DNA of 64,000 nucleotides from Citrobacter freundii (lineage in GTDB: Bacteria > Pseudomonadota > Gammaproteobacteria > Enterobacterales > Enterobacteriaceae): contig NZ_CP099222.1 in assembly GCF_029717145.1 (NCBI RefSeq), positions 3,224,001-3,288,000 of the forward strand, in the 5' to 3' direction. The notes under the pieces were generated by a model, which searched no databases, was not told the origin of the DNA, and was given only the letters and a program-made list of their open reading frames with translations. A program made the position numbers and the translations under genes. Each line of letters starts with the position of its first letter. Positions within the stretch are counted from its first letter, which is position 1. Shown piece by piece: positions 22,098 to 31,398 of this stretch.

Positions 22098-23570
22098 ATG
22101 TCATCGTTGCAAATTTCGCAAGGCACGTTTCGTCTGAGCGACACAAAAACGCTCCAGTTGAATACGTTGACGTTGAACGCGGGGGATAGCTGGGCGTTTG
22201 TCGGTTCTAACGGCAGTGGGAAATCCGCGTTAGCGCGTGCGCTGGCGGGGGAATTGCCGCCGTTAAAAGGCGAGCGTCGCTGTCAGTTCACGCGTATCAC
22301 CCGACTCTCCTTTGAGCAGTTGCAACAACTGGTCAGCGACGAATGGCAGCGTAATAACACCGATCTCCTCAGCCCCGGCGAAGACGACACCGGACGCACG
22401 ACGGCAGAAATCATTCTCGATGAAATCAAAAATCCAGCGCGCTGCAAAGCGCTGGCGCAGAAGTTTGGCATTGCGCATCTGCTCGACAGGCGTTTCAAAT
22501 ACCTCTCTACCGGCGAAACACGTAAAACCCTACTTTGTCAGGCGCTGATGTCGGAACCGGAATTGCTGATCCTGGATGAACCGTTTGACGGACTGGACGT
22601 TGCGTCACGTCATCAGTTAGCGGATTTGCTCGCCACGTTGCATCAGGCAGGTATTACGCTGGTGCTGGTCCTCAACCGCTTTGATGAGATTCCAGAATTC
22701 GTGCAGTTTGCTGGCGTCCTCGCGGATTGCACCCTGACTGAAACCGGCGAGAAAGCCGGTTTACTGCAACAGGCATTGATAGCCCAGCTTGCGCATAGCG
22801 AACAACTGGCCGGGATTACATTACCCGAACCCGATGAACCCTCTGTTCGCCGTACGTTGGCCGATCACGAGCCGCGTATTGTGCTCAACGATGGCGTGGT
22901 CTCGTATAACGATCGCCCTATTCTGCATCACTTGAGCTGGCAGGTGAATCCAGGCGAACACTGGCAAATTGTCGGCCCAAATGGCGCGGGGAAATCCACC
23001 CTGCTCAGCTTAATCACCGGCGATCACCCACAGGGTTACAGCAACGCACTGACGCTGTTTGGTCGTCGTCGCGGCAGCGGTGAAACCATCTGGGATATTA
23101 AAAAACACATTGGCTATGTCAGCAGCAGCCTGCACCTCGAGTACCGCGTCAGTACCACGGTACGCAACGTGATCCTCTCCGGTTATTTTGATTCGATCGG
23201 TATCTACCAGGCGGTTTCTGACCGGCAGCGTAAGCTGGTACAGCAGTGGTTAGACATTCTGGGCATCGATAAGCGTACTGCCGACGCGCCGTTTCACAGC
23301 CTTTCCTGGGGTCAGCAGCGACTGGCGCTGATTGTTCGCGCGCTGGTTAAGCACCCTACTCTGTTAATCCTCGATGAACCCTTGCAGGGGCTGGATCCGC
23401 TGAATCGCCAGTTGATCCGCCGTTTTGTTGATGTGCTGATCGGCGAAGGTGATACCCAGTTGCTGTTCGTTTCTCACCACGCCGAGGATGCGCCAGCCTG
23501 TATTACGCATCGACTGGAGTTTGTGCCTGACGGCGAGATCTATGGCTATCGACAAACGTCCCTGGAATAA
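22098..23570 (+). CDS. modF: ModF, tandem ABC ATPase
   Basis: A cytoplasmic protein of 490 residues with two fused ABC domains. The first has GSNGSGKS (about 37-44) and LILDEPFDGLDV; the second has GPNGAGKS (about 293-300), WGQQRLALIVRALV and LILDEPLQGLDPL. No membrane segments. Its exact function is unknown; it is co-located with modE and was once called phrA. ATG 22098 matches the E. coli start. Confidence 0.94.
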   Translation: MSSLQISQGTFRLSDTKTLQLNTLTLNAGDSWAFVGSNGSGKSALARALAGELPPLKGERRCQFTRITRLSFEQLQQLVSDEWQRNNTDLLSPGEDDTGRTTAEIILDEIKNPARCKALAQKFGIAHLLDRRFKYLSTGETRKTLLCQALMSEPELLILDEPFDGLDVASRHQLADLLATLHQAGITLVLVLNRFDEIPEFVQFAGVLADCTLTETGEKAGLLQQALIAQLAHSEQLAGITLPEPDEPSVRRTLADHEPRIVLNDGVVSYNDRPILHHLSWQVNPGEHWQIVGPNGAGKSTLLSLITGDHPQGYSNALTLFGRRRGSGETIWDIKKHIGYVSSSLHLEYRVSTTVRNVILSGYFDSIGIYQAVSDRQRKLVQQWLDILGIDKRTADAPFHSLSWGQQRLALIVRALVKHPTLLILDEPLQGLDPLNRQLIRRFVDVLIGEGDTQLLFVSHHAEDAPACITHRLEFVPDGEIYGYRQTSLE

Positions 23571-23636
23571 TAAACATGTTATTTCAGGCAAGCTGTTCCG
23601 TTCACCTCATATATATAGCTTCTCCGATGCCACACT

Positions 23637-23676
23637 ACCCGTGAACGGGTAAAGGGCGCTCTCCGCCACGCCCTTT
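23637..23676. terminator. Two adjacent strong hairpins after modF
   Basis: ACCCGT-GA-ACGGGT (23637-23650) is followed at once by AAAGGGCG/CGCCCTTT (23651-23658 with 23669-23676). They could end modF mRNA in the plus direction, or end a minus-strand transcript of the folded element to the right. Neither strand has a long T-run directly after, so a classical terminator is not certain. Confidence 0.45.
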
Positions 23677-23696
23677 ACAATCCCGGCTCCCGGCGG

Positions 23697-23837
23697 GAAA
23701 ATTGCCACTTAGTGGTCCCCTCCGCTAATTCCTCCAGGCTACCGGGCCGGGCGCGAGGAAGCGTCCATGCAAAACGCGCCCTGAACCCGCATCCCTGCGG
23801 GTTCTCCCGGCCTTACGGAAACTCGTCGGCAATTTTC
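23697..23837. ncRNA. Highly structured RNA-like element, class not certain
   Basis: A 141-base unit closed by a perfect 10-bp stem (GAAAATTGCC 23697-23706 with GGCAATTTTC 23828-23837). Inside lie a GGCC/GGCC-type junction stem (23745-23748 with 23809-23812), a hairpin GGGCGCG/CGCGCCC (23749-23755 with 23775-23781, 19-base loop) and a hairpin GAACCCGC/GCGGGTTC (23783-23790 with 23797-23804). Read on the minus strand, the two-hairpin core resembles my recollection of phage C4/P4 CI-type antisense RNAs. On the plus strand, a 140-base riboswitch such as the Moco motif cannot be excluded. The strand is undetermined and no coding sequence fits. Confidence 0.4.
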
Positions 23838-24094
23838 AGCCGGACCAGCCCACACCTAACCACCGGTGTTGTTATTTGAACTTACCTGAACAGAGAAATT
23901 AATTTGACTGAAAGTCAGAGCGCTGAAGCGACATCCTGCTCCGGGCTAATACATTTTCCATACATGTCTAACTGACGTGCTGTACGCATTGGACGCCCAT
24001 TTTTTTACCTGCTTTTTCGGATAAATGGCGCAGTCGTGAACAAACCCTATGATTTACAATTAAAAAAAAGACGCTAAACGGTGAAAACACTGAA

Positions 24095-24110
24095 GTGTAA
24101 ACGATTCCAC
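24095..24110. promoter_or_regulatory. GalR/GalS external operator OE
   Basis: GTGTAAACGATTCCAC matches the E. coli gal external operator and lies 79 bases before the galE start. It pairs functionally with the internal operator inside galE for loop-mediated repression. Confidence 0.92.
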
Positions 24111-24117
24111 TAATTTA

Positions 24118-24163
24118 TTCCATGTCACACTTTTCGCATCTTTGTTATGCTAGGATCATTCCA
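24118..24163 (+). promoter_or_regulatory. gal promoters with CRP site
   Basis: The sequence 'attccatgtcacacttttcg' matches the CRP site region of E. coli gal, and overlapping -10 elements TATGCT (24146-24151, P2) and TAGGAT (24151-24156, P1) follow. Conservation with E. coli implies the same cAMP-CRP switch between P1 and P2. Confidence 0.85.
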
Positions 24164-24188
24164 TACCATAGGCTTAACGGAGCGAATT

Positions 24189-25205
24189 ATGAGAGTATTG
24201 GTTACAGGTGGTAGCGGTTACATCGGAAGCCACACGTGCGTGCAGTTACTGAAAAACGGTCACGACGTAGTGATCCTTGATAACCTCTGCAACAGTAAAC
24301 GCAGCGTACTGCCCGTTATCGAGCGTTTAGGCACGAAGCATCCGACCTTCATTGAAGGGGATATCCGCAACGAAGCGCTGATCACCGAAATTCTCCACGA
24401 TCACGCCATTGATACGGTCATTCACTTTGCCGGTCTGAAGGCCGTAGGTGAGTCTGTTGCCAAACCGCTGGAATACTACGACAACAACGTCAACGGTACC
24501 CTGCGTCTGGTAAACGCGATGCGCGCCGCCAACGTCAAGAACTTCATCTTCAGCTCCTCAGCCACAGTCTATGGCGATCAGCCGCAAATTCCTTACGTTG
24601 AAAGCTTCCCAACCGGAACCCCGCAAAGCCCGTACGGCAAAAGCAAACTGATGGTCGAGCAGATCCTGACCGATCTGCAAAAAGCCCAGCCAGAGTGGAG
24701 CATCGCGCTGCTGCGCTACTTCAACCCGGTTGGCGCACATCCGTCAGGCGATATGGGCGAAGATCCGCAGGGCATTCCCAACAACCTGATGCCTTACATT
24801 GCTCAAGTTGCCGTTGGCCGCCGCGAGTCGCTTGCCGTATTTGGCAACGACTACCCTACCGAAGATGGTACCGGCGTTCGCGATTACATCCACGTGATGG
24901 ATCTCGCCGACGGGCACGTTGTCGCTATGGAAAAACTGGCGGGTAAACAAGGTGTGCATATTTATAACCTCGGCGCGGGCGTCGGCAGCAGCGTACTGGA
25001 CGTAGTCAACGCCTTCAGCAAAGCCTGTGGTAAACCGATTAACTACCATTTTGCACCGCGTCGTGACGGCGATCTTCCCGCCTACTGGGCAGATGCCAGC
25101 AAAGCCGATCGCGAATTAAACTGGCGCGTAACCCGCACGCTGGACGAAATGGCACAAGACACCTGGCACTGGCAGTCACGCCATCCGCAAGGATATTCGG
25201 ATTAA
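24189..25205 (+). CDS. galE: UDP-glucose 4-epimerase GalE
   Basis: Interconverts UDP-galactose and UDP-glucose (Leloir pathway; also supplies UDP-galactose for cell-surface sugars). An SDR-family enzyme of 338 residues with the NAD-binding GGSGYIGSHTC at the N-terminus, catalytic Ser in SSSATVYG, and the YxxxK pair in SPYGKSK. ATG 24189 follows 'ggagcgaatt', and an upstream in-frame start at 24147 lies inside the promoter. First gene of galETKM. Confidence 0.97.
   Translation: MRVLVTGGSGYIGSHTCVQLLKNGHDVVILDNLCNSKRSVLPVIERLGTKHPTFIEGDIRNEALITEILHDHAIDTVIHFAGLKAVGESVAKPLEYYDNNVNGTLRLVNAMRAANVKNFIFSSSATVYGDQPQIPYVESFPTGTPQSPYGKSKLMVEQILTDLQKAQPEWSIALLRYFNPVGAHPSGDMGEDPQGIPNNLMPYIAQVAVGRRESLAVFGNDYPTEDGTGVRDYIHVMDLADGHVVAMEKLAGKQGVHIYNLGAGVGSSVLDVVNAFSKACGKPINYHFAPRRDGDLPAYWADASKADRELNWRVTRTLDEMAQDTWHWQSRHPQGYSD
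24208..24223. promoter_or_regulatory. GalR/GalS internal operator OI, inside galE
   Basis: GTGGTAGCGGTTACAT lies in codons 7-12 of galE and is the E. coli internal gal operator. With OE, 113 bases away, it allows the GalR repression loop. Confidence 0.9.
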
Positions 25206-25214
25206 GGACACGTC

Positions 25215-26261
25215 ATGACGCAATTCAATCCTGTCGATCATCCACACCGCCGCTTTAACCCGCTTACCGGGCAGTGGATCCTCGTCTCACCACATCGCGC
25301 CAAACGCCCCTGGCAAGGGGCGCAGGAGACACCGTCTAAGCAGGTTCTCCCTGCACATGACCCGGACTGCTTCCTGTGTGCAGGTAACACACGCGTAACC
25401 GGTGATAAAAACCCGGATTACACCGGCACCTACGTATTTACCAATGATTTTGCCGCGCTGATGTCCGACACCCCGGACGCACCGGACAGTCACGATCCGT
25501 TGATGCGCTGTCAGAGCGCACGTGGAACCAGCCGTGTCATTTGCTTCTCACCCGATCACAGCAAAACGCTGCCGGAACTCAGCGTGCCTGCGCTGACGGA
25601 GATTGTGAAAACGTGGCAGACGCAAACGGCCGATCTGGGGAAAACCTATCCCTGGGTACAAGTGTTTGAAAATAAAGGCGCAGCGATGGGGTGCTCGAAC
25701 CCACATCCGCACGGTCAGATTTGGGCCAATAGCTTCCTGCCCAATGAAGCAGAGCGTGAAGACCGCCTGCAAAAAGACTATTTCGCTGAGCAAGGCAAAC
25801 CGATGCTGGTCGATTACGTCCAGCGTGAACAGGCAGACGGCAGCCGCACGGTGGTGGAAACCGAGCACTGGCTGGCGGTCGTGCCTTACTGGGCGGCATG
25901 GCCGTTTGAAACGCTGCTACTGCCTAAAGCACATGTGCTGCGTATTACCGATTTGACCGACGCGCAGCGTGCCGACCTGGCGCTGGCGCTGAAGAAACTG
26001 ACCAGCCGTTACGACAATCTGTTCCAGTGTTCTTTCCCTTATTCCATGGGCTGGCACGGCGCACCGTTTAATGGCGAAGAGAATCAACACTGGCAGCTGC
26101 ACGCGCATTTTTATCCGCCCCTGCTGCGTTCCGCGACCGTGCGTAAATTTATGGTCGGTTATGAAATGCTGGCGGAAACCCAGCGCGACCTGACGGCAGA
26201 ACAAGCCGCCGAGCGTTTGCGTGCGGTCAGTGACATCCATTTTCGCGAATCCGGAGTTTAA
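25215..26261 (+). CDS. galT: Galactose-1-phosphate uridylyltransferase GalT
   Basis: Exchanges UMP between UDP-glucose and galactose-1-phosphate (348 residues, HIT-like superfamily). The zinc Cys pair CFLC and the catalytic HPHGQ motif ([14 protein letters not shown]) are present. It starts nine bases after galE. Confidence 0.97.
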   Translation: MTQFNPVDHPHRRFNPLTGQWILVSPHRAKRPWQGAQETPSKQVLPAHDPDCFLCAGNTRVTGDKNPDYTGTYVFTNDFAALMSDTPDAPDSHDPLMRCQSARGTSRVICFSPDHSKTLPELSVPALTEIVKTWQTQTADLGKTYPWVQVFENKGAAMGCSNPHPHGQIWANSFLPNEAEREDRLQKDYFAEQGKPMLVDYVQREQADGSRTVVETEHWLAVVPYWAAWPFETLLLPKAHVLRITDLTDAQRADLALALKKLTSRYDNLFQCSFPYSMGWHGAPFNGEENQHWQLHAHFYPPLLRSATVRKFMVGYEMLAETQRDLTAEQAAERLRAVSDIHFRESGV

Positions 26262-26264
26262 AAA

Positions 26265-27413
26265 ATGAGTCTGAAAGAAAAAACACAATCTCTGTTTGCT
26301 GAAACATTTGGCTACCCTGCCACCCATACGATTCAGGCGCCCGGTCGCGTCAACCTGATTGGCGAACATACCGACTATAACGACGGCTTCGTTCTGCCTT
26401 GCGCCATCGACTACCAAACCGTGATCAGCTGTGCGACGCGTGACGATCGCATCGTGCGCGTGATTGCCGCTGACTACGAGAATCAGGTTGATGAGTTTTC
26501 TCTCGACACGCCGATTATCGCCCATGACAGCCAGCAGTGGTCGAACTATGTCCGCGGCGTGGTAAAACACCTGCAAAAGCGTAATAACGCCTTTGGCGGT
26601 GCCGATCTGGTGATCAGCGGCAATGTACCGCAGGGCGCTGGCTTAAGCTCCTCAGCGTCGCTGGAAGTAGCGGTCGGCACCGTGTTCCAGCAGCTTTATC
26701 ACCTGCCGCTCGACGGCGCGCAGATTGCCCTGAACGGTCAGGAAGCCGAAAACCAGTTCGTCGGTTGCAACTGCGGCATCATGGATCAGCTGATTTCCGC
26801 GCTGGGCAAGAAAGATCATGCGCTACTGATCGACTGCCGTACGCTGGGTACCAAAGCGGTCTCCATGCCTGAAGGCGTCGCCGTGGTGATCATTAACAGT
26901 AACTTTAAGCGTACGCTGGTCGGCAGTGAGTACAACACCCGTCGCGAGCAGTGCGAAACCGGCGCGCGCTTCTTCCAGCAGCCCGCGCTGCGTGATGTCA
27001 GCCTTGAGGCATTCAACGCCGTCGCCCATGAGTTGGACCCGATCGTCGCCAAACGCGTCCGCCACGTGATCACCGAAAATGCCCGTACCGTGGAAGCCGC
27101 TGATGCCCTGGCAAAAGGTGACCTGCTGCGCATGGGCCAGTTGATGGCGGAATCTCACGCCTCCATGCGCGATGACTTTGAAATTACCGTGCCGCAAATT
27201 GATACCCTGGTGGAGATCGTCAAAGCGACCATCGGCTCCCAGGGCGGCGTGCGCATGACCGGCGGCGGCTTCGGCGGCTGCATTGTGGCGCTGATCCCTG
27301 AAGCGTTGGTTCCTGCGGTACAGCAGGCTGTCGCTGCGCAGTACGAAGCGAAAACCGGTATCAAAGAAACCTTCTATGTGTGTAAATCTTCACAAGGAGC
27401 CGGACAGTGCTAA
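26265..27413 (+). CDS. galK: Galactokinase GalK
   Basis: Phosphorylates D-galactose (382 residues, GHMP kinase family). Motif 1 is [19 protein letters not shown], the ATP loop is [17 protein letters not shown], and motif 3 is [13 protein letters not shown]. It starts three bases after galT, with an AAAAATG context. Confidence 0.97.
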   Translation: MSLKEKTQSLFAETFGYPATHTIQAPGRVNLIGEHTDYNDGFVLPCAIDYQTVISCATRDDRIVRVIAADYENQVDEFSLDTPIIAHDSQQWSNYVRGVVKHLQKRNNAFGGADLVISGNVPQGAGLSSSASLEVAVGTVFQQLYHLPLDGAQIALNGQEAENQFVGCNCGIMDQLISALGKKDHALLIDCRTLGTKAVSMPEGVAVVIINSNFKRTLVGSEYNTRREQCETGARFFQQPALRDVSLEAFNAVAHELDPIVAKRVRHVITENARTVEAADALAKGDLLRMGQLMAESHASMRDDFEITVPQIDTLVEIVKATIGSQGGVRMTGGGFGGCIVALIPEALVPAVQQAVAAQYEAKTGIKETFYVCKSSQGAGQC

Positions 27414-28447
27414 ACGAAATTCCCGTCATGGCCCCCGATGGCCAGCCGTTTCGTCTGCTGACCCTGCGTAATGACGCAGGGATGGTGGTCAACCTGATGG
27501 ACTGGGGCGCAACGCTGTTATCGGCCCGCATTCCTCTGAGCGATGGTAGCGTGCGTGAAGCATTGCTCGGCTGCGCCAGCCCGGAGCAATATCCTGATCA
27601 AGCTGCGTTTCTGGGGGCATCGATTGGCCGCTACGCGAACCGTATCGCCAACAGCCGTTACACCTTCGCTGGTGAAACCATTGAATTACTGCCAAGCCAG
27701 GGTGAAAATCAGCTGCACGGCGGGCCGGACGGTTTCGATAAACGTCGCTGGCAGATAGTGAATCAGAATGATCGTCAGGTGCTGTTCGCACTGACCTCTG
27801 ACGATGGCGACCAGGGTTTCCCAGGCCACCTTTGCGCGACAGCGCAGTATCGCCTGACCGACGACAATCGCATTTCAATCACCTATCGCGCGACGGTCGA
27901 TAAGCCCTGCCCGGTGAATCTGACCAACCACGTTTATTTCAACCTCGACGGTGATAAAACCGATGTCCGCCAGCATAAGCTGCAGATCCTCGCCGACACG
28001 TATCTGCCGGTTGATGCGATGGGTATCCCACACGAGGGTCTAAAGCCAGTGGCGGGCACTTCTTTTGACTTCCGTACGCCAAAAGTTATCGCCAGCGAAT
28101 TTCTGACCGATGACGATCAGCGCCACGTAAAAGGTTACGATCACGCTTTCCTGCTACAGGCACAAGGTGATGTCCGTAAGCCGGTCGCGCTGCTGTGGTC
28201 GCAGGATGAAAAATTGCAGATGGAGGTCTACACCTCGGCCCCGGCTTTGCAGTTCTACTCCGGGAATTTCCTCGGCGGCACGCCGTCCCGTGGCCCAGAG
28301 GCGTACGCCGACTGGCAAGGTCTGGCGCTGGAAAGCGAGTTTCTGCCGGACAGCCCGAACCATCCGGAATGGCCGCAACCGGACTGCTTCCTGCGCCCGG
28401 GCGAAGAGTACGCCAGCGTGACGGAATACCGGTTTATTCCGGCCTGA
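27407..28447 (+). CDS. galM: Galactose mutarotase GalM
   Basis: Aldose 1-epimerase that converts beta- to alpha-galactose for GalK (346 residues). It starts at GTG 27407, overlapping galK by seven bases, with aaggag upstream (ending about six bases before). Active-site context includes [20 protein letters not shown] and LTNHVYFNL. Last gene of galETKM. Confidence 0.96.
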   Translation: MLNEIPVMAPDGQPFRLLTLRNDAGMVVNLMDWGATLLSARIPLSDGSVREALLGCASPEQYPDQAAFLGASIGRYANRIANSRYTFAGETIELLPSQGENQLHGGPDGFDKRRWQIVNQNDRQVLFALTSDDGDQGFPGHLCATAQYRLTDDNRISITYRATVDKPCPVNLTNHVYFNLDGDKTDVRQHKLQILADTYLPVDAMGIPHEGLKPVAGTSFDFRTPKVIASEFLTDDDQRHVKGYDHAFLLQAQGDVRKPVALLWSQDEKLQMEVYTSAPALQFYSGNFLGGTPSRGPEAYADWQGLALESEFLPDSPNHPEWPQPDCFLRPGEEYASVTEYRFIPA

Positions 28448-28458
28448 CGACTAACCAT

Positions 28459-28484
28459 GACGAGTCCAGTATCGGGCTCGTCGT
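28459..28484 (+). terminator. Likely gal operon terminator
   Basis: ACGAGTCC/GGGCTCGT pairs over a short loop twelve bases after the galM stop, followed by the modest T-run CGTTTATT. Weak T-tract, so partial termination is possible. Confidence 0.6.
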
Positions 28485-28627
28485 TTATTGCCCTCCCCCA
28501 ACCTACTCAAAGCCTCACCACCAAAAGCCAAAATCGCAACCTTGAGTTCACAAGAACCTTACACTGTGCAGCTATTTTCGCTATGGTTATGCGTAAGCAT
28601 TGCCGCTGACGCATTACGGCAATATAA

Positions 28628-28642
28628 TGAGAACTATTATCA
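28628..28642. promoter_or_regulatory. Fur box in front of gpmA
   Basis: TGAGAACTATTATCA matches 12 of 15 bases of the Fur 7-1-7 consensus TGATAATGATTATCA. It lies 28 bases before the gpmA start; iron control of gpmA is known in E. coli. Confidence 0.75.
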
Positions 28643-28669
28643 TTCAATGTGGTTTATAGGAGTGAGTGT

Positions 28670-29422
28670 ATGGCTGTAACTAAGCTGGTTCTGGTACGTC
28701 ACGGTGAAAGTCAGTGGAACAACGAAAACCGCTTTACCGGTTGGTACGATGTTGATCTGTCCGAGAAAGGCGTAGGCGAAGCAAAAGCGGCAGGCAAACT
28801 GCTGCGAGAGGAAGGCTACAGCTTCGATTTTGCTTACACTTCTGTGCTAAAACGTGCCATCCACACCCTGTGGAACGTACTGGATGAACTGGATCAAGCG
28901 TGGCTTCCGGTTGAAAAATCCTGGAAGCTGAACGAACGTCATTACGGCGCTCTGCAGGGTCTGAACAAAGCCGAAACCGCTGAAAAATACGGTGACGAGC
29001 AGGTTAAACAATGGCGTCGTGGCTTCGCGGTAACACCGCCGGAACTGACCAAAGATGACGAACGCTATCCGGGGCACGATCCGCGTTATGCTCAACTCAC
29101 TGACAAAGAGCTGCCGGTTACCGAAAGCCTGGCGCTGACCATCGAGCGTGTTATCCCTTACTGGAACGAAACCATTCTGCCGCGCATGAAAAGCGGTGAG
29201 CGCGTGATTATCGCCGCTCACGGTAACTCCCTGCGTGCGCTGGTGAAATACCTGGATAACATGGGCGAAGATGAAATTCTGGAACTGAACATTCCGACCG
29301 GCGTACCGCTGGTGTATGAGTTCGACGAAAACTTCAAGCCGATCAAACGTTACTATCTGGGTAATGCTGACGAGATCGCGGCAAAAGCGGCCGCCGTTGC
29401 CAACCAGGGTAAAGCAAAGTAA
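28670..29422 (+). CDS. gpmA: 2,3-bisphosphoglycerate-dependent phosphoglycerate mutase GpmA
   Basis: Interconverts 3- and 2-phosphoglycerate in glycolysis (250 residues). The histidine phosphatase motif [10 protein letters not shown] places catalytic His at residue 11; the second His is in [16 protein letters not shown] 28670 follows 'aggagtgagtgt'. A terminator follows 18 bases after the stop. Monocistronic. Confidence 0.97.
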   Translation: MAVTKLVLVRHGESQWNNENRFTGWYDVDLSEKGVGEAKAAGKLLREEGYSFDFAYTSVLKRAIHTLWNVLDELDQAWLPVEKSWKLNERHYGALQGLNKAETAEKYGDEQVKQWRRGFAVTPPELTKDDERYPGHDPRYAQLTDKELPVTESLALTIERVIPYWNETILPRMKSGERVIIAAHGNSLRALVKYLDNMGEDEILELNIPTGVPLVYEFDENFKPIKRYYLGNADEIAAKAAAVANQGKAK

Positions 29423-29437
29423 TTTCTTCGCTGAATA

Positions 29438-29468
29438 TAAAAAAGCGCGGATTATCCGCGCTTTTTTT
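29438..29468 (+). terminator. Rho-independent terminator of gpmA
   Basis: AAAAGCGCGGAT/ATCCGCGCTTTT forms a long GC-core stem with seven Ts on the plus side and As on the other, so it may work in both directions. Confidence 0.92.
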
Positions 29469-29500
29469 ATTTCGCCGCTACCCGGCAGTCTGCGCAGAAA

Positions 29501-29531
29501 AGCCTGATGGCGCTACGCTTATCAGGCCTAC
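29501..29531. repeat. REP unit between gpmA and aroG
   Basis: 'agcctgatggcgctacgcttatcaggcctac' is a single REP palindrome between converging genes. Confidence 0.75.
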
Positions 29532-29540
29532 GAGACTCGG

Positions 29541-30593
29541 TTAGCCGCGACGCGTTTTGACCGCGTTTGCCAACTGGCGTAACACCGCATCAGTATCTTC
29601 CCAGCCGATGCAGGCATCGGTAATGCTCTTACCGTAGGTCAGCGGCTCGCCGCTATCCGGATTCTGATTACCTTCCACCAGATGACTTTCAATCATCACG
29701 CCAATAATCGCTTTCTCACCGCCAGCAACCTGTCCGCAAACGTCTTTCGCGACATCCATCTGCTTTTTAAACTGCTTGCTGGAGTTTGCATGGCTAAAGT
29801 CAATCATCACCTGCGGGGACAGACCTGCTTTAACCAGCCCTTCCTTCACGTCTGCAACGTGCTGAGCACTGTAGTTCGGCTCTTTACCACCGCGCAGAAT
29901 GATATGGCAGTCGCCATTACCACTGGTATTCACAATGGCTGAATGACCCCATTTGGTCACCGACAGGAAACAGTGCGGCGCGCCAGCGGCGTTGATGGCA
30001 TCAATGGCCACTTTGATCGTACCGTCGGTCCCGTTTTTAAAGCCAACCGGGCAGGAAAGACCTGACGCCAGCTCACGGTGAACCTGGGACTCCGTCGTGC
30101 GTGCGCCAATAGCCCCCCAGCTCATCAGATCGGCCAGGTACTGTGGGGTGATCATATCAAGGAATTCACCCGCTGCTGGCAAGCCGCTGTCGTTAATATC
30201 CAGCAGCAGCTTACGCGCAATGCGCAGGCCATCGTTGATCTGGAAGCTGTTATCCATATGCGGATCGTTGATCAGCCCCTTCCAGCCTACGGTGGTACGC
30301 GGCTTTTCAAAATAGACGCGCATGACGATTTCAAGCTCGTCTTTAAGCTCATCACGCAGCGCCAGCAGGCGAGCGGCATAGTCTTTGGCGGCTGCCGGAT
30401 CATGAATCGAGCACGGCCCGATCACAACCAGTAAGCGATCGTCGCTGCCTTTCAGAATTTTATGAATCGCTTTGCGGGCGTGAGCAACCGTATTTGCGGC
30501 ATTTTCAGTAGCAGGGAATTTTTCCAGCAGTGCGACCGGGGGGAGTAACTCGTTGATCTCTTTAATGCGTAAATCGTCGTTCTGATAATTCAT
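29541..30593 (-). CDS. aroG: Phe-sensitive DAHP synthase AroG
   Basis: Condenses PEP and erythrose-4-phosphate to DAHP, the first shikimate-pathway step, and is inhibited by phenylalanine. The 350 residues equal E. coli AroG. Motifs include VVIGPCSIHDP, RVYFEKPRTTVGWKGL, GARTTESQVHRELASGL and FSHANSSKQ. A TyrR box lies about 70 bases upstream of the start. Confidence 0.97.
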   Translation of the reverse strand: MNYQNDDLRIKEINELLPPVALLEKFPATENAANTVAHARKAIHKILKGSDDRLLVVIGPCSIHDPAAAKDYAARLLALRDELKDELEIVMRVYFEKPRTTVGWKGLINDPHMDNSFQINDGLRIARKLLLDINDSGLPAAGEFLDMITPQYLADLMSWGAIGARTTESQVHRELASGLSCPVGFKNGTDGTIKVAIDAINAAGAPHCFLSVTKWGHSAIVNTSGNGDCHIILRGGKEPNYSAQHVADVKEGLVKAGLSPQVMIDFSHANSSKQFKKQMDVAKDVCGQVAGGEKAIIGVMIESHLVEGNQNPDSGEPLTYGKSITDACIGWEDTDAVLRQLANAVKTRRG

Positions 30594-30910
30594 GATTATT
30601 CCAGCGTTGCCATACTTATATAAATGAATGCAATCCCTCCAATCTATATCTTCAGTTCTAAAGTGTAAACGGGGTTTTACACTTTGGACGGATTAATCCT
30701 GGAATAAGCCAAAAAAACGCAATAAAGTAGCGATAAACGAGATCCAAACTACAATTTATAACTGCAACAGCTTATTTTTTTATTAATTTCAATATTCTAT
30801 GCTGGTTTTAATTTTCATACTGAAATAGTTAACTACCTTCTGAGGATTTAACTGGCACATGCACTGTTGGAAGAGGTTATCCGACATATCGACCATAACA
30901 GGAGCATATT
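30594..30910. other. 317-base divergent gap aroG/ybgS
   Basis: AT-rich, with the aroG promoter and TyrR box on the left and the ybgS promoter on the right. ATAGTTAACTACC-type AT sequence and the ribosome site 'aggagcatatt' precede ybgS. No further gene seen. Confidence 0.7.
30664..30681. promoter_or_regulatory. TyrR box of aroG
   Basis: TGTAAA-N6-TTTACA is a perfect inverted repeat matching the strong TyrR box consensus. In E. coli, TyrR with phenylalanine/tyrosine represses aroG from this site. Confidence 0.92.
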
Positions 30911-31285
30911 ATGCAAATGACAAAGCTGGCCTCACTCTTTCTTACTGCCACTCTTAGCCTCGCCAGCGGCGCGGCGTTGGCTGCAGACGCAAACACGCAG
31001 TCAAATAACGGTCAGGCGAATTCTTCGGCGGATGCCGGGCAAACCGCACCGGACGCACGCGAGAACGTGGCACCGAATAATGTCGACAACAACAACGTTA
31101 ATTCGGGCGGCACCATGCTGCATCCGAACGGTTCATCAATGAATCATGAAGGGATGACCAAAGACGAGATGCACAAAAACTCAATGTGCAAAGACGGTCG
31201 TTGTCCGGATATCAACAAGAAGGTAGAGACCGGAAACGGTATCAACAATGACGTAGACACCAAAACCGACGGCACCACCCAGTAA
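30911..31285 (+). CDS. ybgS: YbgS-like small exported protein
   Basis: A 124-residue protein with a signal peptide ([25 protein letters not shown], cleavage near residue 25). The mature part is Asn/Asp/Gly-rich and low in hydrophobic residues, ending [22 protein letters not shown]. It belongs to the YbgS homeostasis-protein family (E. coli 126 residues). Predicted periplasmic; function unknown. A terminator follows. Confidence 0.92.
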   Translation: MQMTKLASLFLTATLSLASGAALAADANTQSNNGQANSSADAGQTAPDARENVAPNNVDNNNVNSGGTMLHPNGSSMNHEGMTKDEMHKNSMCKDGRCPDINKKVETGNGINNDVDTKTDGTTQ

Positions 31286-31307
31286 AGCTAAAAATATGGC
31301 TAATAAC

Positions 31308-31332
31308 GGGAGAGCAAAAGCTCTCCTTTTTA
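31308..31332 (+). terminator. Rho-independent terminator of ybgS
   Basis: GGAGAGC-AAAA-GCTCTCC (31309-31326) is followed by TTTTTAATTTT. Confidence 0.92.
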
Positions 31333-31398
31333 ATTTTGTCAGCCCAAACCCGGTATGATGTCATACAGTAATGATGAGAATAACAAAGGGATGACATT

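Larger units (their letters stand above)
23571..24188. other. 618-base gap between modF and galE
   Basis: No credible gene. The left half (23637-23837) is GC-rich and full of inverted repeats (described separately). The right half (23880-24188) is AT-rich and carries the gal promoter region. The GC-rich part differs sharply in composition from its AT-rich neighbour, which suggests it was inserted between modF and the gal regulatory region. Confidence 0.7.
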
